Below are positions 13,856 to 15,437 of a stretch of DNA of 15,437 bases, piece after piece. The stretch lies in contig CASEZU010000129.1 of NCBI GenBank assembly GCA_949292445.1, forward strand, positions 1 to 15,437, given 5' to 3'. The DNA comes from an uncultured Spirochaetales bacterium (lineage in GTDB: Bacteria; Spirochaetota; Spirochaetia; Sphaerochaetales; Sphaerochaetaceae). Numbering within the stretch: position 1 is the stretch's first letter; every line of letters begins with the position of its first letter. A program made the translations under genes and the position numbers. Under the pieces are notes generated by a model. It was not told the DNA's origin. It saw only the letters and a list, made by a program, of their open reading frames with translations, and searched no databases.

Positions 13856-14651
13856 CATAGCACGCTTCCCTATGAGGCTGCAGGCATACATGGCGAAATG
13901 CGGAGTCGGTTCGAGAAGAGCCTGCGAGGAGCTTATCAGGGAAGGGCGTGTGATGGTGAACAATGCGGTCGTCCGTGAAATGGGCGTCAAGGTCGGCGAG
14001 GATGATATTGTTCAGGTCGACATGGAGACGATCGAGCTTGCCGACAGGCTGTATTATATTGCGCTCAACAAACCGCGAGGATATGTCTGCACGAACTATG
14101 ACCCGAATGAAGACAGGTACGCGAGGGATCTCATTGATGTGAGGGATAACCAGATGCTCTTCAACGTGGGGCGCCTCGACAAGGACTCAAACGGGCTCAT
14201 AATCTTCACCAATGACGGTGATTTCGCCAACCGCATGATGCATCCGCGCTATGAGGTTGAGAAGGAATATGTCGTGAAGCTGGACAGGGATATCGTCATA
14301 GATGACCTCTCCAAAGCTCTTTCCGGTATCTATATCGATCTTCCGAAACCGTACAGGATCAAGCGCTATGATCTGATGCCGCGTACGAAGGAATTCGTGC
14401 GCGTCACGCTCGTAGAGGGTAAGAACAGGGAAATAAGGAAGATATTCTCCTACCTCGGATACGAGGTCAAATCCCTTACGAGAATACGCGTCGGCTGTGT
14501 CGAGCTCGATGACCTCAAGCCCGGTGAGTGGAGGAACCTCACAAGGGAGGAGGTGTCCGGCCTGCTTTCAGGAAAGGGCAATTCGAGGAAAGGACCGGGG
14601 AGAAGAGTGACCGTAAAGGCAAAGGAAGCGGGAAATGGTGATCGCGATTGA
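13827..14651 (+). CDS. rluB: RsuA/RluB-family rRNA pseudouridine synthase
   Basis: This family isomerises a single uridine in rRNA; RluB modifies 23S rRNA helix 89 (U2605 in E. coli). Using the ATG at 13827 (GAGGAG ten bases upstream) the protein has 274 residues. An S4 RNA-binding domain covers about 16-65 (LQAYMAKCGVGSRRACEELI), then the catalytic domain with NKPRGYV (81-87), the motif GRLDKDSNGLIIFTNDGDF (116-134 region, catalytic Asp 118, Ser where Thr is common), and EGKNREIRKIF. Position after scpAB favours RluB over RsuA, but the target is inferred. The open frame extends back to 13716 inside the scpB tail, giving 37 extra Arg/Lys-rich residues that are not family-like. The true start could also be GTG 13848. 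The 3' end overlaps cmk by 17 bases. Confidence 0.9.
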   Translation: MAEMRNRVSDIARFPMRLQAYMAKCGVGSRRACEELIREGRVMVNNAVVREMGVKVGEDDIVQVDMETIELADRLYYIALNKPRGYVCTNYDPNEDRYARDLIDVRDNQMLFNVGRLDKDSNGLIIFTNDGDFANRMMHPRYEVEKEYVVKLDRDIVIDDLSKALSGIYIDLPKPYRIKRYDLMPRTKEFVRVTLVEGKNREIRKIFSYLGYEVKSLTRIRVGCVELDDLKPGEWRNLTREEVSGLLSGKGNSRKGPGRRVTVKAKEAGNGDRD

Positions 14652-15270
14652 CGGGCCGGCTGGATCGGGAAAGAGCACAATAGCCCGCATGATCGCCCAG
14701 AAGCTGGGCTTCTATTTCCTCAACACAGGCTCGTTCTACAGGGCTTATACGCTCTCTGCACTCGACAGGGGGATCGATCCCCTCGATAAGGAGGCTGTCC
14801 TTGAGAATGCAGGCCGGGTCTCCATCACTGTCGAGAACGGGGATATCTGCATCGACGGCAGGGACAGCGAGGAGAGGCTGCACACGCCCCAGGTCGATGC
14901 CTACTGCTCCCAGGTGTCATCGGATCCGAGGATCAGGAAGATGGTGAACGATGCGGTAAGAGAACTCGCCCTCGGCATGGATATCGTGACAGAAGGAAGG
15001 GACACGACAACCGTCATCTTCCCAGATGCTGAATACAAGTTCTATTTCGATGCCTCGCCGGAGGTGAGAGCAAAGCGGAGGATGGGCGACCAGCCTGGTT
15101 CCGATTACAGCGCGATACTCGCCGCGATAAAGGAAAGAGACAAAAGGGATATGGAGAAGGCTTCTGGCGCGCTGAAGGTGGCTCAGGACGCGGTGTATAT
15201 AGACACCTCTCTATTGACCATAAATCAAGTTTGTGAGAAAGTGATAAAGACCATCAGAGAGCCTCTCTGA
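14635..15270 (+). CDS. cmk: Cytidylate kinase
   Basis: Cmk phosphorylates CMP and dCMP to the diphosphates with ATP, recycling nucleotides from RNA turnover. The 211-residue P-loop kinase has Walker A GPAGSGKST (7-15), the substrate-binding NTGSFYRAYTLSAL (30-43), and EGRDTTTVIFPDAEYKFYFD, where family members usually read EGRD-Ile-Gly-Thr-Val-Val-Phe. The LID arginines (RAKRRM) and the AIKERDKRD segment are present, with a shortened loop between them. The ATG overlaps the rluB end by 17 bases and is preceded by AAAGGAAG; a GTG directly after it is a possible alternative. rpsA follows after 28 bases, the usual cmk-rpsA pair. A perfect hairpin covers the stop codon. Confidence 0.95.
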   Translation: MVIAIDGPAGSGKSTIARMIAQKLGFYFLNTGSFYRAYTLSALDRGIDPLDKEAVLENAGRVSITVENGDICIDGRDSEERLHTPQVDAYCSQVSSDPRIRKMVNDAVRELALGMDIVTEGRDTTTVIFPDAEYKFYFDASPEVRAKRRMGDQPGSDYSAILAAIKERDKRDMEKASGALKVAQDAVYIDTSLLTINQVCEKVIKTIREPL

Positions 15271-15274
15271 TGGT
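15250..15274 (+). promoter_or_regulatory. Perfect 11-bp hairpin over cmk stop, upstream of rpsA
   Basis: ACCATCAGAGA (15250-15260) is followed by the loop GCC and its exact complement TCTCTGATGGT (15264-15274), which contains the cmk stop codon TGA. No T run follows, so it is not an ordinary terminator. It ends 12 bases before the rpsA Shine-Dalgarno AGGAG (15287-15291). Possible roles are RNase processing between cmk and rpsA, or part of an S1 autoregulatory leader. Both are inference. Confidence 0.7.
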
Positions 15275-15298
15275 ATATCAGTTGGTAGGAGCAGAGAA

Positions 15299-15437
15299 GT
15301 GGAAAATGAAACTCAGATGACTGAAAAGCAGTCTTATCTGCAGCAGCATCTTATGTCAATTCCGGAATTAGAAGTCGGTCAGATCGTAACCGGTACTGTA
15401 GTACAGACAAATGACGAATCAGTTCTTGTAGATATCG
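15299..15437 (+). CDS. rpsA: 30S ribosomal protein S1, N-terminal part
   Basis: S1 is the large OB-fold ribosomal protein that draws mRNAs to the small subunit. Only the first 46 codons are inside the window; the frame stays open to the edge. The product starts MENETQMTEKQSYL and continues PELEVGQIVTGTVVQTNDES, the beginning of the first S1 repeat. The GTG start has AGGAG seven bases upstream (15287-15291); an in-frame ATG at 15317 is the alternative. Codon choice differs from the neighbours: GTA, GTT, ACT, TCT and GGT appear in place of GTC, ACA and CTC, as expected for a very highly expressed gene. Order after cmk supports the call, but a truncated fragment cannot show how many S1 repeats exist. 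Confidence 0.88.
   Translation, partial: MENETQMTEKQSYLQQHLMSIPELEVGQIVTGTVVQTNDESVLVDI

Overview
The window looks like chromosomal core sequence from a spirochaete, probably of the Sphaerochaeta/Treponema branch. The main evidence is the greA gene: an ordinary GreA module of about 158 residues sits at the end of a 911-residue protein, an architecture I associate with spirochaetes. The genes are moderately GC-rich, with many GTC, CTC, ATC and GAG codons, densely packed, and often joined by 1-, 4- or 8-base overlaps. Assignment to a genus is inference only.

Layout. (1) Positions 5-6888, plus strand: rpsO, pnp, dut, lptF, lptG, tgt and a ProX-type prolyl-tRNA editing gene. From pnp to the editing gene every junction overlaps, so this is very likely one operon. 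(2) Positions 6951-9686, minus strand: the giant greA, with its own terminator (6898-6941), a good promoter (9766-9794) and a leader hairpin followed by a U-rich run. (3) Positions 9843-10963, plus strand: rpe and dtd, transcribed divergently from greA. (4) Positions 11010-12083: recA with a strong Shine-Dalgarno sequence. (5) Positions 12109-15437, plus strand: scpA, scpB, rluB, cmk and the first 46 codons of rpsA. The first four of these overlap one after another. A perfect TATAAT lies eight bases before the scpA start codon, so scpA may be translated from a leaderless mRNA.

Function. Almost everything here concerns gene expression and chromosome upkeep: ribosomal proteins S15 and S1, RNA decay (PNPase), transcript cleavage (GreA), tRNA modification and proofreading (Tgt, ProX-like editing protein, DTD), rRNA pseudouridylation (RluB), nucleotide metabolism (Dut, Cmk), recombination (RecA) and chromosome condensation (ScpA/ScpB). 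LptF/LptG form the permease of an envelope-lipid exporter, and Rpe is a pentose phosphate enzyme.

No mobile element, CRISPR array, tRNA or rRNA gene, phage gene or defence cassette is visible, and I see no undescribed multi-gene system. The points worth following are regulatory: a possible attenuator in the greA leader, two promoters placed directly against start codons, a hairpin between rpsO and pnp, and a perfect 11-bp hairpin over the cmk stop codon just before rpsA. The gaps between genes are all shorter than 300 bases.
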